This document shows positions 28,384 to 38,732 of a DNA stretch of 64,000 nucleotides, one piece after another. The stretch comes from Agapetus fuscipes (taxonomy: Eukaryota; Arthropoda; Insecta; Trichoptera; Glossosomatidae): contig OX637363.1 in NCBI GenBank assembly GCA_951799405.1, positions 9,672,001 through 9,736,000 on the forward strand, given 5' to 3'. A program made the translations under genes and the position numbers. Under the pieces are notes generated by a model. That model saw nothing but the letters and a program-made list of their open reading frames with translations. It did no database searches and had not been told where the DNA came from. Position 1 is the stretch's first letter. Every line of letters begins with the position of its first letter.

Positions 28384-28649
28384 GTGAGTGAGCGCCACCT
28401 ACATAATTATATACACCCATACGTCATACTTGTAATAGCTACGTAATACAACAAACTGCCATCTAGTGAACTTCAATTGTAACACTTTATAGGTGTGCGT
28501 CTCGGCTAATTTATTTTTAGAAAATTAAATAATAAATAAAAAGACGGGGGGGGGGGGGGCAAGTTTTGAAAATAGAACACAATCTTTTTTATGCACCAAC
28601 CTTCAATTAATATTTAATTGAAATCACTTATTTTTATCCCTAATTTTTT

Positions 28650-28757
28650 CAACCCAGCATTTTTGGAAATATAAATTTTGTGCTCCACCGGGATCCGAAT
28701 CCACAACCTTCCATTAACGAGTCCGAAGTGTTACCACTGGACTACAGACCGGTCCAA
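28650..28757 (-). mobile_element. SINE A head, truncated body
   Basis: Minus-strand tRNA-like head with the B box as GGATTCGGATCC and the start of the body. The T-rich stretch that follows on the + strand lies about 110 bp before the Dad splice acceptor. Confidence 0.75.
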
Positions 28758-28866
28758 GAAGTTGCATTTTTTTTTGCGTTGCAAGTGCTTTGGCCTTATC
28801 TGTTGACAAATGGGAAGAAACGGATGAGATGGACAGCTGCTAATAATGTTGTTTGTATTGTTGCAG

Positions 28867-29091
28867 AGAAAGTGTGTCCGGGCGGGGCCGGGGGCGAGTG
28901 GTGCAGGCTGGCGTACTGGGAGCTGACGGCGCGCGTGGGCGGCCAGTACTCCGTGCGGCAGCCCGCCGTGGACGTGTTCGGGGGCGCCGGGGGCAGGGAG
29001 CGGGGGCTGTGCCTGGGCACGCTCTCCCAGCCACACAACGAGCAGCAGCACCACGACTCTGTGCTCAGGACGCGCGCTAAAATAGGACTAG
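28867..29091 (+). CDS. Dad: Inhibitory SMAD (Smad6/7, Dad-like), first MH2 exon
   Basis: Acceptor TTGTTGCAG ends at 28866 and donor GTAACA starts at 29092. The 225-bp exon (2 + 74 codons + 1) reads KVCPGGAGGEWCRLAYWELT, then ARVGGQYSVRQPAVDVFG, GLCLGTLSQPHNEQ and VLRTRAKIGLG. WCRLAYWEL-x-ARVG and GLCLG are the start of the MH2 domain as in Smad6/7, where the usual form is WCxVAYWExxTRVG. I-SMADs block BMP/TGF-beta signalling by binding activated receptors and competing for R-SMADs. The exon is strongly G+C rich. A Gly-rich GGAGGRERG sits where vertebrate Smad7 has a short loop. The MH1 domain and linker exons were not found upstream in the window. Confidence 0.88.
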
Positions 29092-29161
29092 GTAACAGCA
29101 CGCCACTTTAAAACATTGCATTGATTGAATAAGAGATTTAGGCTTACACGGCCGGCTGATG

Positions 29162-29610
29162 ATGCTGGAGTGAAGTTTTCCGGGATCTGTTGCCGTGGTC
29201 TGTGGGAGCTGGAGCTTCCGGACGTTTCGCCCATTTCTACGATGGGCTTCTTCAGCGTGAAGTATGATGATGATGAAGATCTTGATGAGAACTGTGATGT
29301 CAGTGTGTATGCAATGAGGGCTTATATTTCTACCATCTTGCTTCTACAGTGTGTGTTTGTTTCTACAGTGTGTGTTTGTTGTTTTGTTTCATAGATGGTG
29401 CTTTCAAAACAACAAACACACACTGTAGAAGCAAGATGGTAGAAATATAAGCCCTCATTGCATACACACTGACATCACAGTTCTCATCAAGATCTTCATC
29501 ATCATCATACTTCACGCTGAAGAAGCCCATCGTAGAAATGGGCGAAACGTCCGGAAGCTCCAGCTCCCACAGACCACGGCAACAGATCCCGGAAAACTTC
29601 ACTCCAGCAT
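29162..29610. repeat. Long near-perfect palindrome in a Dad intron
   Basis: The left arm 29162-29389 and right arm 29407-29610 are inverted copies of over 200 bp around a spacer of about 18 bp (TTTCATAGATGGTGCTTT). The left arm has one extra 19-bp direct duplication (TCTACAGTGTGTGTTTGTT). Otherwise I see no clear mismatch. Each arm holds the hairpin core CTGAAGA-AGCCCAT...ATGGGC-GAAACGTCC. Related single-arm pieces lie at about 31465-31530 and 37525-37615. Confidence 0.92.
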
Positions 29611-29884
29611 TGCATTGATTGTTGGTAAGCGGTGCAGTCTTCGCTCAGCGAAGGGTGATCCTAGCAACAGGCTGAAAATGCCACCTCGACGGAACAGAAC
29701 GGACTTTGAGGATAGGGCGTTTGTCTCAGCAGGACCGTTGTCCTGGAACCGCATGTGAACCATTAATGAACATATGCTGATCATTAATGAACATTAGAAA
29801 TACAAATTGTATATTTTTTGTAATCCACAACCACCCAGCGATGAACATATTTGAAAATATAAATAAATAAATAAAAAATACCAT

Positions 29885-30191
29885 AATAAAAATAATATTA
29901 GGATGATTTATTTGGTGAGCGCTGTTTTTGTGTGTATCACACCTCAAGAGCCCTCTGCGAGCTTGGTCGTCGCTGTAGAAAGCGCCAATTCTCAAGCAAA
30001 ACCCAGTTGTTGTAAGGTTGGATGGACCTTTCAGTGACCGGTCTTTGGTAAAGGTTTATGAATTTTTCAACTCAGCGAAGAGCACATTCGAAATATAAAT
30101 GGTATATTTTTGTGCTCCGCCGGGATCCGAATCCACAACCTTCCATTTACGAGTCCGAAGTGTTGCCACTACGGACTACGGACCGTTCCAA
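29885..30191 (-). mobile_element. SINE A, tRNA-like part with CR1-type tail
   Basis: The minus strand carries a tRNA-like head (B box variant GGATTCGGATCC) and the SINE A body. Its tail is GAGGGCTCTTGAGGTGTGAT, then ACACACAAAAACAGCGCTCA, as in the CR1 LINE. Directly upstream is a 5S-like module. Confidence 0.85.
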
Positions 30192-30311
30192 GATGCCAAC
30201 GACACGCGGTGTACCTGAGCGGTCACCCATCCAAGTACTGTCCGCGCCCAATGTTGCTTAACTTCGGTGATCTATGGGAACCGGTGCTTTCAACATGGCT
30301 AACGTCGTTGA
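30190..30311 (-). repeat. 5S rRNA-like module fused to SINE A
   Basis: Read on the minus strand, about 122 bp aligns along the whole length of 5S rRNA: GTCAACGACG at the start, GATCACCGAAGTTAAGCAAC, TGGGCGCGGACAGTACTTGG, ATGGGTGACCGCT (box C) and CACCGCGTGTCGTTGGCAT at the end. It passes straight into the tRNA-like head at 30191. Confidence 0.85.
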
Positions 30312-30562
30312 CAAGTTTATCTAATGTTGTATAAAAAGCCGTCGATGGCTTGTTTCTACCAAATCTGATGGACAAGATTTCCCTGTTGATATGGGTGTGA
30401 GGAGGCAGACACTCGTATCTGCAGGTGATGATGCTCTCAATTTGTTTCTGCTTAAACAAAAATAAGAATTGTCTTTTTCAGTAACATGAAAAAACCCCTT
30501 TCTCACTTGTTATCTAAAATCATTTTCAATAATTTAATTGTTCTCAATGTTTGAATAACTAA

Positions 30563-30919
<357 letters not shown>

Positions 30920-31395
30920 TGACAAATCCACAACCAAATGTTGTGCGACATAAATCATACAAACCTAACCCACACACGCAGGACTCGAGTCAAAATCAAA
31001 CTTGCTTTTGTGAATTTTGGGGAAACTTTTCCAAGTTGTTGGAACTCGGTGTGTGGAGAGATTTCAGTTTACAAGTGCGTTCACGCAAAGGTTACAAGAG
31101 GAAGAAGAAGTGTTTTCTGTTTAATAGTGAATAAGAACATTTTCTGTGTAGGATGAAGACATTATAATATCAATTTTATCTTGAAAACTTTAGTTGTTTC
31201 TTTGTTTATGCTGCAACATGATTATTTGCTATTTTAATTGCAACGCAATACTCTCTCCATTGTCATTTAAATCTGCATCAATATCTGAAATTTGCAGGCT
31301 CTATTACCTTTTCACTCACAGAAATCTGTGCAATGTTTTGCTTCGTAGTCCGATGGCTGCATTAAATAAAAAGAAGTCAAATTTGAATAGTTTTA
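30920..31395 (+). other. 3' UTR of the Dad-like gene with poly(A) signal
   Basis: Non-coding sequence after the stop. AATAAA at 31375-31380 is a plausible cleavage signal. Confidence 0.5.
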
Positions 31396-32426
31396 TAATG
31401 AAGTAGTTTATTCTAATTTGAATGTTAGTTCAGTCTAACATTGTTTTATTTGAATTGGATTGACTCTGGAGGGTTGCTTTTCGGGATATGTTGCCGTGGT
31501 CTATCGGAGCTGGAGCTTCAAAAGCTCCACCGCAACATACCGTGGAAAGAAACTGTGCATTGTGTTATTTGTCACAGTGCTTCCACGTGAGGAACTGGAA
31601 GTCAGTGATCTAATGGTGATCAGTGGCTGGGGACACGAGGAAACCCTGCCGCATTCAATGGGAGACTAATGCTATGAGCAAGTTGGATTCTTTCAGTGCT
31701 ATTCACAAAACATAGCTGATCTACAGATGATTGATTTTTTGGTTGGAAAATTCACTGTAGGCTGCGAATAAGCCATGGATTTGCTGTTTGAGCACCGGAC
31801 TAACACCGGAATTCTATAATGCATGAATTTCAGTCATCGCTATTGGATTAGATGTTGTAGTGGCAAATGCATAAGAGAGTACTGCAGTTTGTTTGCATTT
31901 GTTCTTGTATATCTCAGGAGATGATATTCTGCCTTTCTCCAAGCATAATATTATTTCAAATGCTTACCAGGTCTTCTCACCTGCTACAGACCAGTATCAT
32001 AAGTAAACATTTGACCTTCAAACCTTCAGGTTACTTTCCGAGAAATAGGCCAAAAATAATCAGGTTTCGAAACCACAATGTACGTACTCCTGACTTTCGA
32101 AAAGTATGTATGAAAAATTACAAAACGTCAAACAAACAAACGACCGCTTAGCCTGCCCTTGAGGAACTAACTTGTCTAGACTTGTAATGACGTGACTTCG
32201 GAACTCGGGCGGACGCCAGGCGGTTTGTAGTTTTCAAATTTATTATTTTTTCTCAAGCGCGTACGTGATACGGGATGCAGCAGAATGGTACACCCAAAGT
32301 TTGCGTATCGCGTACGTTCATATGCATAGGGCGGTCAACCCTGTTTTTGTTTACACAAGTCATATTGAACAAAGCCGGAAATCTTACAATACGGATAAGT
32401 ACCAGTAAGACCTAATGGAAGTGTTA
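31396..32426. other. Intergenic, fragments of the palindrome repeat only
   Basis: 31465-31540 resembles part of the palindrome arm at 29162 (GTTGCCGTGGTCTATCGGAG). The rest shows no gene. Confidence 0.35.
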
Positions 32427-32602
32427 GAGCTCGTTCCCACTTGTCGGGTGTCGGATCCGTATATTAATCGGAGGTTTCAGTGGTAGAACATTTTGGACAA
32501 AATCGGTTTCCGATAAGCGTGAATTGCTTCATACATAATGTTCTGCCACTGGAACCTCTGATTAATACACGGATCCGACACCCGACAAGTGGGAACGAGC
32601 TC
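32427..32602. mobile_element. Harbinger-like palindromic MITE, copy 2
   Basis: 176 bp, ends GAGCTCGTTCCCACTTGTCG and complement, flanked by TTA on both sides (32424-32426, 32603-32605). Confidence 0.85.
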
Positions 32603-32605
32603 TTA

Positions 32606-32945
32606 GTAGGATCAGGTCAGTGGTTAGTTGCATAGTTGTGTGCTGGAGCGAGGTGGGATGAGGCTGGTGACTTGGGTTATTCTCTATTAGAGCTCTGCTT
32701 CATATAACGTGCATTTATATGAAGTGCGGGAAGTTTTATAAACGTACTGATAGCTTTAATGTCGCTCATCTGTGGAAATTGTTCAATGCAGCAGCAATAT
32801 TCATTGCTTTTATACAAAAATAACAAATCAATACCATTGCGCATCCCTTAGATATTACCACAACATTTTTTTAATTCAATACAGTTTTAAATCTAGTCTG
32901 CGCTGTGGTCGAGCAGACGGCGGTGGCTATTTGACTGGCAACGCA
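32606..32945. other. Intergenic, no gene seen
   Basis: No recognisable feature. Confidence 0.3.
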
Positions 32946-33250
32946 AAACGCAACTAAACTACACAAATAGTGCAACTTCTTGCCGCGTTATCCCCAAAGG
33001 GGTCGCATGTGCCGAATTGAACCTATTTATTTTTACAGGTAAGGGGGCCGACCTTACGCCAACCACTTCAGTTGAAGTGGGCTGGCTGGTACTCATTTCT
33101 TGTGAAGGCTGAGTAAACCTATCCTGTATTTTATTATGGGGTTTGAAATAAACACCGAAACGGGAAATCATTTCTGACACTCTCGGTGGGATTCGAACCT
33201 GAGCTCACGGCATGGAATGCAAGCACTCTAGCAACTGAGCTATCGAAATA
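32946..33250 (-). mobile_element. SINE B, near full-length copy
   Basis: Minus-strand copy with CAACTTCTTGCCGCGTTATC, TGCCAACCACTTCAGTTGAA-type blocks (read on +) and the tRNA-like head near 33190-33245 (B box GGTTCGAATCCCA). Confidence 0.85.
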
Positions 33251-33332
33251 AAACAGCAGCAGTTTGAATCCCGTTTTGCCCTCTTGACACTGAGCTAACA
33301 GGTGTTATTAATTAAAAATTAATTAATTACTA

Positions 33333-33485
33333 ATGAGCTCGGGTTCAAATCCCACCGATAGTGTCAGAAATAAAATTTCCCTTTTCGGTTTTCCTATTTC
33401 AAACCCAAAATAAAAATACTGGCAGAGCGCGGCAAGAAGTTAATTAGAGAAGTTAGAACACTATATACGAGTATACGCAGCTTAG
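33333..33485 (+). mobile_element. SINE B, internally deleted copy
   Basis: Head from GAGCTCGGGTTCAAATCCC, start of the body, then a jump to GCGCGGCAAGAAGTT and the 3' end ACGCAGCTTAG. Confidence 0.7.
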
Positions 33486-33512
33486 TAGCATTAGTGTTTT
33501 AAAAAGGTTTTC

Positions 33513-33870
33513 CTAAGTTGCAATGATATATTGGTATCTATAATTCACACAGGCATGTTGAGCAAGCAAATACATCGCACGCTTAATCATAAAGAGCAAT
33601 AACTCGAAAAATAAGAATGTTGGGAAATCACGTTTGAAGTTCAGACAACCAGTACAACTTGTATGGGATGGAAAAGGCGGCCGATGCTTTATCTCGGTTA
33701 TATTCTTCCAAATTGAAAGGCTGTCGCATTCTACCTATTCTTCTCGCATTGTTCTTGCGTTTTATTACAAAATCTCGATTTTCCCAATTTTTGAGTTATT
33801 TCTCTTTATGATTAAACGTGCGACATGTAAGTTCAGGCTTACACATTCTGTGTGTGCTTACAAAAGAAAA
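33513..33870 (-). mobile_element. RTE 3' UTR fragment interrupted by a MITE
   Basis: Minus-strand pieces CTAAGTTGCAATGATATATT to GCAAGCAAAT and GTAAGTTCAGGCTTACACAT, divided by the MITE at 33576. Confidence 0.7.
33576..33822. mobile_element. CGCACG-ended MITE, copy 2
   Basis: 247 bp, ends CGCACGCTTAATCATAAAGA and complement, flanked by ACAT (33572-33575, 33823-33826). It uses the same site of the RTE 3' UTR as copy 1 but in the opposite relative orientation. Confidence 0.8.
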
Positions 33871-34467
33871 CCTTTTTTGAACTGATATTTTGTTATGTGC
33901 CATTGCTATTGATTTAAATGATTATGATTAAAATCTAATGCATACCTTTGATCTGTTACTTGTTTCTGGTTTTCATTTACCCGGAGTGCTCGTCAGGTCA
34001 GAGAATTCGACTAGTTTAATCATTTTAAACGGGTAATGAATTTGTCTCGTTTTGTAAGGGAGGTGTTTTGGTGCTCGCGATGACTGTCGTTAACGATAAT
34101 AACTAAAGTTGAAACAACACAACCTTAAGTATACACAAATGAACAATAAGTTATGAAAATGTTGTTAAAAATTAATAATAATTGTGAGGTGTGGTGGTTT
34201 AGTGGACATTTTTTATTAAATTGACATTTTTTCTAAATATTCTAGTTAGGTATGTGTAAAGTATGAACATATAAAAAAAATTATAGATTTTTATTGTTAG
34301 TGGATAATACCAATTTTGAGATTAATTTGTATAAAACACATGTATGTGTATGGATAGGATACATTCGTATATCCATACATTTTTTTTTTTGTATAAAAAA
34401 TGAAAGGGTGTAAATTTTTTTCATCGCCATCATTTTTAAAATTATTTTATTCATTCTGACTACAACT
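33871..34467. other. Intergenic, no gene seen
   Basis: AT-rich, nothing recognised. Confidence 0.35.
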
Positions 34468-34722
34468 CGCTGCTTTAGTTCTTGTTTGCCGTATAGACCA
34501 TGAAGCTAATTTTACATGAGCAATGTTTGCATGTGTACTGGACCAATGTGTCTGATGAAAACAGGAAATTGATTTAAAAAATATTTAAAACAACTCTAAC
34601 ATTATCGAGTTTTACGTTTTTTCTTAGCTCAGATTGTGTAGAATTTGATTATTAAGACAGTTGCTTTAAAAAGTCACGTTTGACAGTATTGGTCTATACG
34701 GCAAACAAGAACTGGGGGAGCG
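34468..34722. mobile_element. MITE with CGCTGCTTTAGTTC ends, copy 2
   Basis: Flanked by AACT on both sides (34464-34467, 34723-34726). Inverted ends AGTTCTTGTTTGCCGTATAG and complement. Confidence 0.75.
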
Positions 34723-34978
34723 AACTGTTATTGCTATGGCTGATGACGGTGGTTCTGGCATATTATGCTTGAAATCAAAAAGCCCTGGTTCAGCCGTTGA
34801 TCACTGCTATACTCTGAGTATAAAACATTGCAGAAATACTAACCATTGCAGAAACAAACAAAAAATATATGAAAACTAAAACACTCATTAGAGGCATTGC
34901 TGTATCTTCCATATTTTTTTTGTGGGTACTGCGTTTACGCGACGGTTAAGTATTTATTTAAAAAAAAAAATCTAAAGA

Positions 34979-35202
34979 GTTTGGACAAACAACCTTCTCT
35001 CAGGGTCAGTCTCCCCTCCACTGACCCACGCCCTGTATATCCATCCCATCCGGGGATGTGTCACAGGACTCGCATGCAAAAGTTATGTGAGATGCGAGTG
35101 GCAGAAGGCCCTCCCGTGAAGCTACACTTTCCCAAGTGTTTACACAAAGCAAAGGAGGCTCAGAAATCACTGAAAGATTATAGCCGTGGGACAAATGAAT
35201 AA
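34979..35202 (+). other. Candidate terminal exon or relic of unknown gene
   Basis: A frame of about 75 residues (SLDKQPSLRVSLPSTDPRPV, then MCHRTRMQKLCEMRVAEGPP, KLHFPKCLHKAKEAQKSL) ends in TAA, and AATAAA overlaps the stop. Composition is more coding-like than the flanks, and an AG follows an A/T tract just before. I do not recognise the protein. It could be a processed pseudogene or a lone last exon. Confidence 0.25.
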
Positions 35203-35338
35203 AATAGTTTTAACATTTGTAGGGAAATTTTAAATGAACTTGGCACAAATTCCATATAAAAAAATTAAAAAAATCTGTCATCACTGCGCCAGGTTCCTAG
35301 GGAAATGGCAGTTTATATTTTGTTATTGGTTACTAAGA

Positions 35339-35440
35339 ACTAAGCAACACCTCTGCGGGACCCTTCCAGGGTGACATCGACCCCCAAGACTTTCAAGAAT
35401 TGGGGAGCTTCCCGCACAGGATTCCTTAAAAAAAAAAAAG
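35339..35440 (+). mobile_element. SINE A 3' end fragment with poly(A)
   Basis: CACCTCTGCGGGACCCTTCC to CCCGCACAGGATTCCTT and an A-run. Confidence 0.65.
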
Positions 35441-35812
35441 AACCCTAGTAACACAGACGGAGAAATAAATTCGAATTTGGAGCTTTGTGCCAAGTCCGTT
35501 TATTTCACATTTAAGGCTTATGTTATGTGAATTTTAATTATAGACTGCCATGTTCGATTATTTTTTCATCCCATTTGTCGTGCATAGGTACAAAAAAAAA
35601 ACAAATTACATAATTAAGGGGGGTTTCAAATGTGAATCCTTTTCTTATAGTCAGCTGGTGCCTTTCTATTGATAACCTTGCCAACAATGTTTTTTATTTC
35701 TTTTATTATAATTACAAATTTAATATATAGATACAAAATTTATACTTAAAAAAAATTGTCATACAAGAAAAAGTGACCTGTACATAATGTCTAAGTTGTA
35801 ATAATTTCAAAA
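35441..35812. other. Intergenic, no gene seen
   Basis: AT-rich. Possible RTE 3' UTR remnant near 35750-35812. Confidence 0.3.
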
Positions 35813-36350
35813 ACCCTAGTCCTAGCCGCCAACATTACAGATCAACCGCCATTTCTTTCTGGCCTTACATGCTTCTTTCTTACATGCGGAAGCTGCACTG
35901 GCTCAAGTTCTCAGAAAGAATGCGGGATAGACTGTGTGTCATGATAAAAGACATCCTAGATGGACAGGCACCAGAATACCTCAGAGATCCGTGTCAGATG
36001 CAGCAAGCCACTAGCACAAGGACTCTAAGGTCAGCTAGTGTAGACTCCGCAAGGCTAAGCTTGCCCCTCAGGGCAACCTCAACAAACTTTGGTGATCGTG
36101 CCTTCTCGAATTCGGGCCCAATGGCTTGGAACGAGTTTCCAGTTGAGGTGAGGAAAGAGCAGGACAGGGCAAGCTTCAGGAGGAAGCTGAAGACGCACCT
36201 GTTTCAAAGGTCATACCCGGAATAAAGGGCCCTGTGACTTAATTTTAGTATAAACGGCTCTTTGGAAATAAATCAACCAATTATATATATATATATATTC
36301 TTCCAGAGTCTTCTTCATACAAGCTCTCCTTTTATAATGACTCTGGATAT
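35813..36350 (-). pseudogene. RTE LINE ORF scrap split by a CR1 insertion
   Basis: Minus-strand RTE C-terminal pieces at 35813-35878 (end of ORF) and 36298-36350 (the segment before it) are separated by the CR1 fragment 35879-36297. The two pieces rejoin at CTTCTTTC|TTCCAGAGTC. Confidence 0.7.
35879..36297 (+). pseudogene. CR1-type LINE C-terminal fragment
   Basis: Encodes KLHWLKFSERMRDRLCVMI, then ATSTNFGDRAFSNSGPMAWN, SFRRKLKTHLFQRSYPE-stop (36223-36225). The 3' tail ends GGAAATAAATCAACCAATT followed by an (AT)n run. The frame is intact but it lacks the catalytic part. Confidence 0.8.
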
Positions 36351-36724
36351 CCTTATTACATCTTGTTAAACGGTCACTTTTTCTGTACGACGAGGATTTC
36401 TTTGCAATAAAACCCCAACTCTGGATTACGAGTGTAATGTAAACTTTCTGATTTTCAATACTTGAATGCTTTTATATAATTTTTGTTTAATTTGTCGCGA
36501 GATCAATAATAGGATCTACATTCCATTGAGAATATTGGATTTTTGGTTTTTACGCTTAGGGGCCGTCCATAAATTACGTCATCGATTTTGGCCGATTTTC
36601 GACCCCCCCCCCCTCTTACAATCATCCTATAGTCATTATCTAATGACCCCCCCTCCCCCTCTTGCTGTTATAATGGATGAGCTTAATAATTAATAATGTT
36701 ATATTACTTACATGGTATTGTGTA

Positions 36725-37167
36725 TCTATAATCTATAATCTAAGTTGCAAGGATATATTTATTCAAAGCTCTCAGATGTATGCCCACAAACAAACACGTG
36801 TAGTTCGCGCTTACAAATGCTGATTGTGTACTTACAAATAAAATTCAAACCTCAAATGAACATAAGCCCCACAACTTTTGCCGACCTTCCCTGAAACAGG
36901 GGTGACACTGGCAAAGTGAACCATTTTTTACAGTATGGGTGGTCAGCCTCATACCAACCTATAAGTCAAGGAATATGAATAAAAAATTACATTTAAATAT
37001 ATAAAAGAACAAAACCTTACAAAGAAATCTATACAAAAAAAGTCAGAAATTTCCTATGCAAAAAATGTAGCAAATGAATACACCAACATTAAAAATCACC
37101 ACTGCAGATTAGCCGCCACTTCTTCCTGTCCTTGCACACTTCTTTCATTTCATCCAGAGTCATAACC
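36725..37167 (-). mobile_element. RTE LINE, heavily 5'-truncated copy
   Basis: Complete 3' UTR plus the last codons of the ORF (CKDRKKWRLICSGDF-like), ending at CATCCAGAGTCATAACC. Confidence 0.85.
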
Positions 37168-37640
37168 TGTATACTTTGTAGAAATTGGTATTTACAAGAA
37201 CGATGTCACTTTTGGTACTCCTACATCATTTGCCATCATCCGCAGACCAGACTCCCCCCCCCCTTAATGCGAATGGCGTAATATATGGACAGCCCCTTAG
37301 CTAACAACAACAATGTGTAAAACTTGTGTCACAAAGCCTTTCAAATCTTATGATATTGTGTACTGGTAATATAAACATGTATAGGCATCACGCTAATGTT
37401 TAAATTCAAACATGCAAATCATAGTTTTCTGCTTTTGTATGAGAGTGAAAGTACATAGGAGTACAATGAGATGGTTCGGGCATCTAGAAGGAATGGACTA
37501 TTAAAGACTAAAAGAAAGAGTACATTGATGCTTTCACGGCCGGTTTTATTGACATAACAATCACCGGAAAGAATCAAACAGACCACGGCCACATAGCCCG
37601 AAAAAAGTGATTGTTATATAAAAAAAAAGTGGATACAAAA
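37168..37640. other. Intergenic with short repeat scraps
   Basis: 37450-37500 shows a small RTE-like piece (GATGGTTCGGGCATCTAGAA). 37525-37615 holds an imperfect inverted repeat related to the palindrome family (TTTCACGGCCGG, ACAGACCACGGCCACA). Confidence 0.4.
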
Positions 37641-37642
37641 GA

Positions 37643-37694
37643 CTGGTCCGTAGTCCAATGGTTAACACTTCTGTCTCGTAAATGGAAGGTTGTG
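37643..37694 (+). mobile_element. SINE A head fragment
   Basis: TGGTCCGTAGTCCAATGGTT, then CGTAAATGGAAGGTTGTG; truncated before the B box. Confidence 0.6.
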
Positions 37695-37885
37695 ACAACG
37701 CACTAAGAAGTTGAAATTTATGTGCAGCTTGGTTGTGTTGGGATGTCGCAGATTGAAATGACTGTGGTCCTTAGCAATCAAAAACAAAGATTATGATGGT
37801 ATTTGCGTAGTTACCCGACGAGGTGACACCTTAAATTTTTTTTCATGATTTTTGTATCAACTCCATTGCCTCTCAACTGACATAA

Positions 37886-37927
37886 TCAAACCCGAGCTCT
37901 CAGCATGAAATGCAAGCGTTCTACCAA
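37886..37927 (-). mobile_element. SINE B head fragment
   Basis: AACCCGAGCTCTCAGCATGA, then AATGCAAGCGTTCTACCAAA; next to a SINE A tail. Confidence 0.5.
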
Positions 37928-37928
37928 A

Positions 37929-38258
37929 ACATTTTTTTTTTTTTAAGAAATCCTGTGCGGGAGACTCCCTAGATTCTAGAGACTTTGGGGTCTATGACAC
38001 TTGTTGTAGTGCCGCAGAGGTGTACGAGCTTGGTCGTCGCTACAAAGCGCCAATACTCAAGCAAGACCCAGTTGCTGTAAGGCTGGATGGACCTTTCAGT
38101 GAGCGGTCTTTGGTAAAGGCTTTGTGAATTTTTTCAACCCAGCGAAGAGCATATTTGGAAATATAAATGGTATATTTTTGTGCTTCGCTGGGATCCGAAT
38201 CCACAACCTTCCATTTACGAGTCGGAAGTGTTGCCACTGGACCACGGACCGGTCCAAG
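37929..38258 (-). mobile_element. SINE A, full copy with poly(A) tail
   Basis: The minus strand runs from the tRNA-like head at 38258 through the body to CCGCACAGGATTTCTTAAAA at 37935. It is joined at its 5' side to a 5S-like module. Confidence 0.9.
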
Positions 38259-38377
38259 ATGCCAACGACACGCGGTGTATCTGAGCGGTAACCCATCCAA
38301 GTAGCATCCGCGCCCAATGTTGCTTAACTTCGGTGATCTGATGGGAACCGATGCTTTCAACATGGTATCGTCGTTGA
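38257..38377 (-). repeat. 5S rRNA-like module fused to SINE A
   Basis: About 121 bp on the minus strand: TCAACGACGATACCATGTTG, GATCACCGAAGTTAAGCAAC, TTGGGCGCGGATGCTACTTG, GATGGGTTACCGCT and ACACCGCGTGTCGTTGGCAT. The length equals a whole 5S rRNA and the order is collinear. It flows directly into the SINE A tRNA-like head. Confidence 0.87.
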
Positions 38378-38579
38378 TAAAACATGTTGTTTATTTGAAT
38401 TTTAATTTTATCCTGAGGCCTAGCAATGTTTATAATATCAATCCTAAATTATATTTCTAATTATATATATTAATTATAAAGTTATGTACTGACATTAAGG
38501 CTTGCACTCCACAGAAAGCCACTTGAGGCCACATTTCAAATTGTGTCACAAAATTTCATGAATTAGACGATTCTACTTT

Positions 38580-38710
38580 TTTTGATTCAGATCTTTCCAT
38601 CTATGATCCACAAAAAACTTCCATTGTTGACTTGTGGATCCTGAGATGAAGAAGTCCAACTATCTTTCCACCTTTTAGGAGGTCTTCCAACTGGACTCTG
38701 ACCTTATCAT
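38580..38710 (-). pseudogene. LINE C-terminal scrap
   Basis: The minus strand reads SPVGRPPKRWKDSWTSSSQ, a pattern found near the C terminus of many LINE polymerases. Very short. Confidence 0.35.
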
Positions 38711-38732
38711 ATCTCATTAGCTACTTTGTGTG

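Noticed and set aside
28371..28389. GGCGCC at 28373 as a BMP activating element
   Set aside because: On neither strand do the bases after GGCGCC fit N5-GNCV.
28680..29111. A 143-residue + strand frame extending the Dad exon to the left
   Set aside because: The part before 28866 is antisense SINE A and intron. The acceptor TTGTTGCAG at 28866 and the homology start define the exon.
30190..30311. A genuine 5S rRNA gene
   Set aside because: It is diverged, single, followed directly by the SINE A head, and the same fusion occurs at 38257-38377.
32212..32227. BMP silencer-like site GACGCC-N5-GTTTG downstream of Dad
   Set aside because: The pattern I recall needs GTCT(G); GTTT is a mismatch in a key position, so it is not reported as a site.
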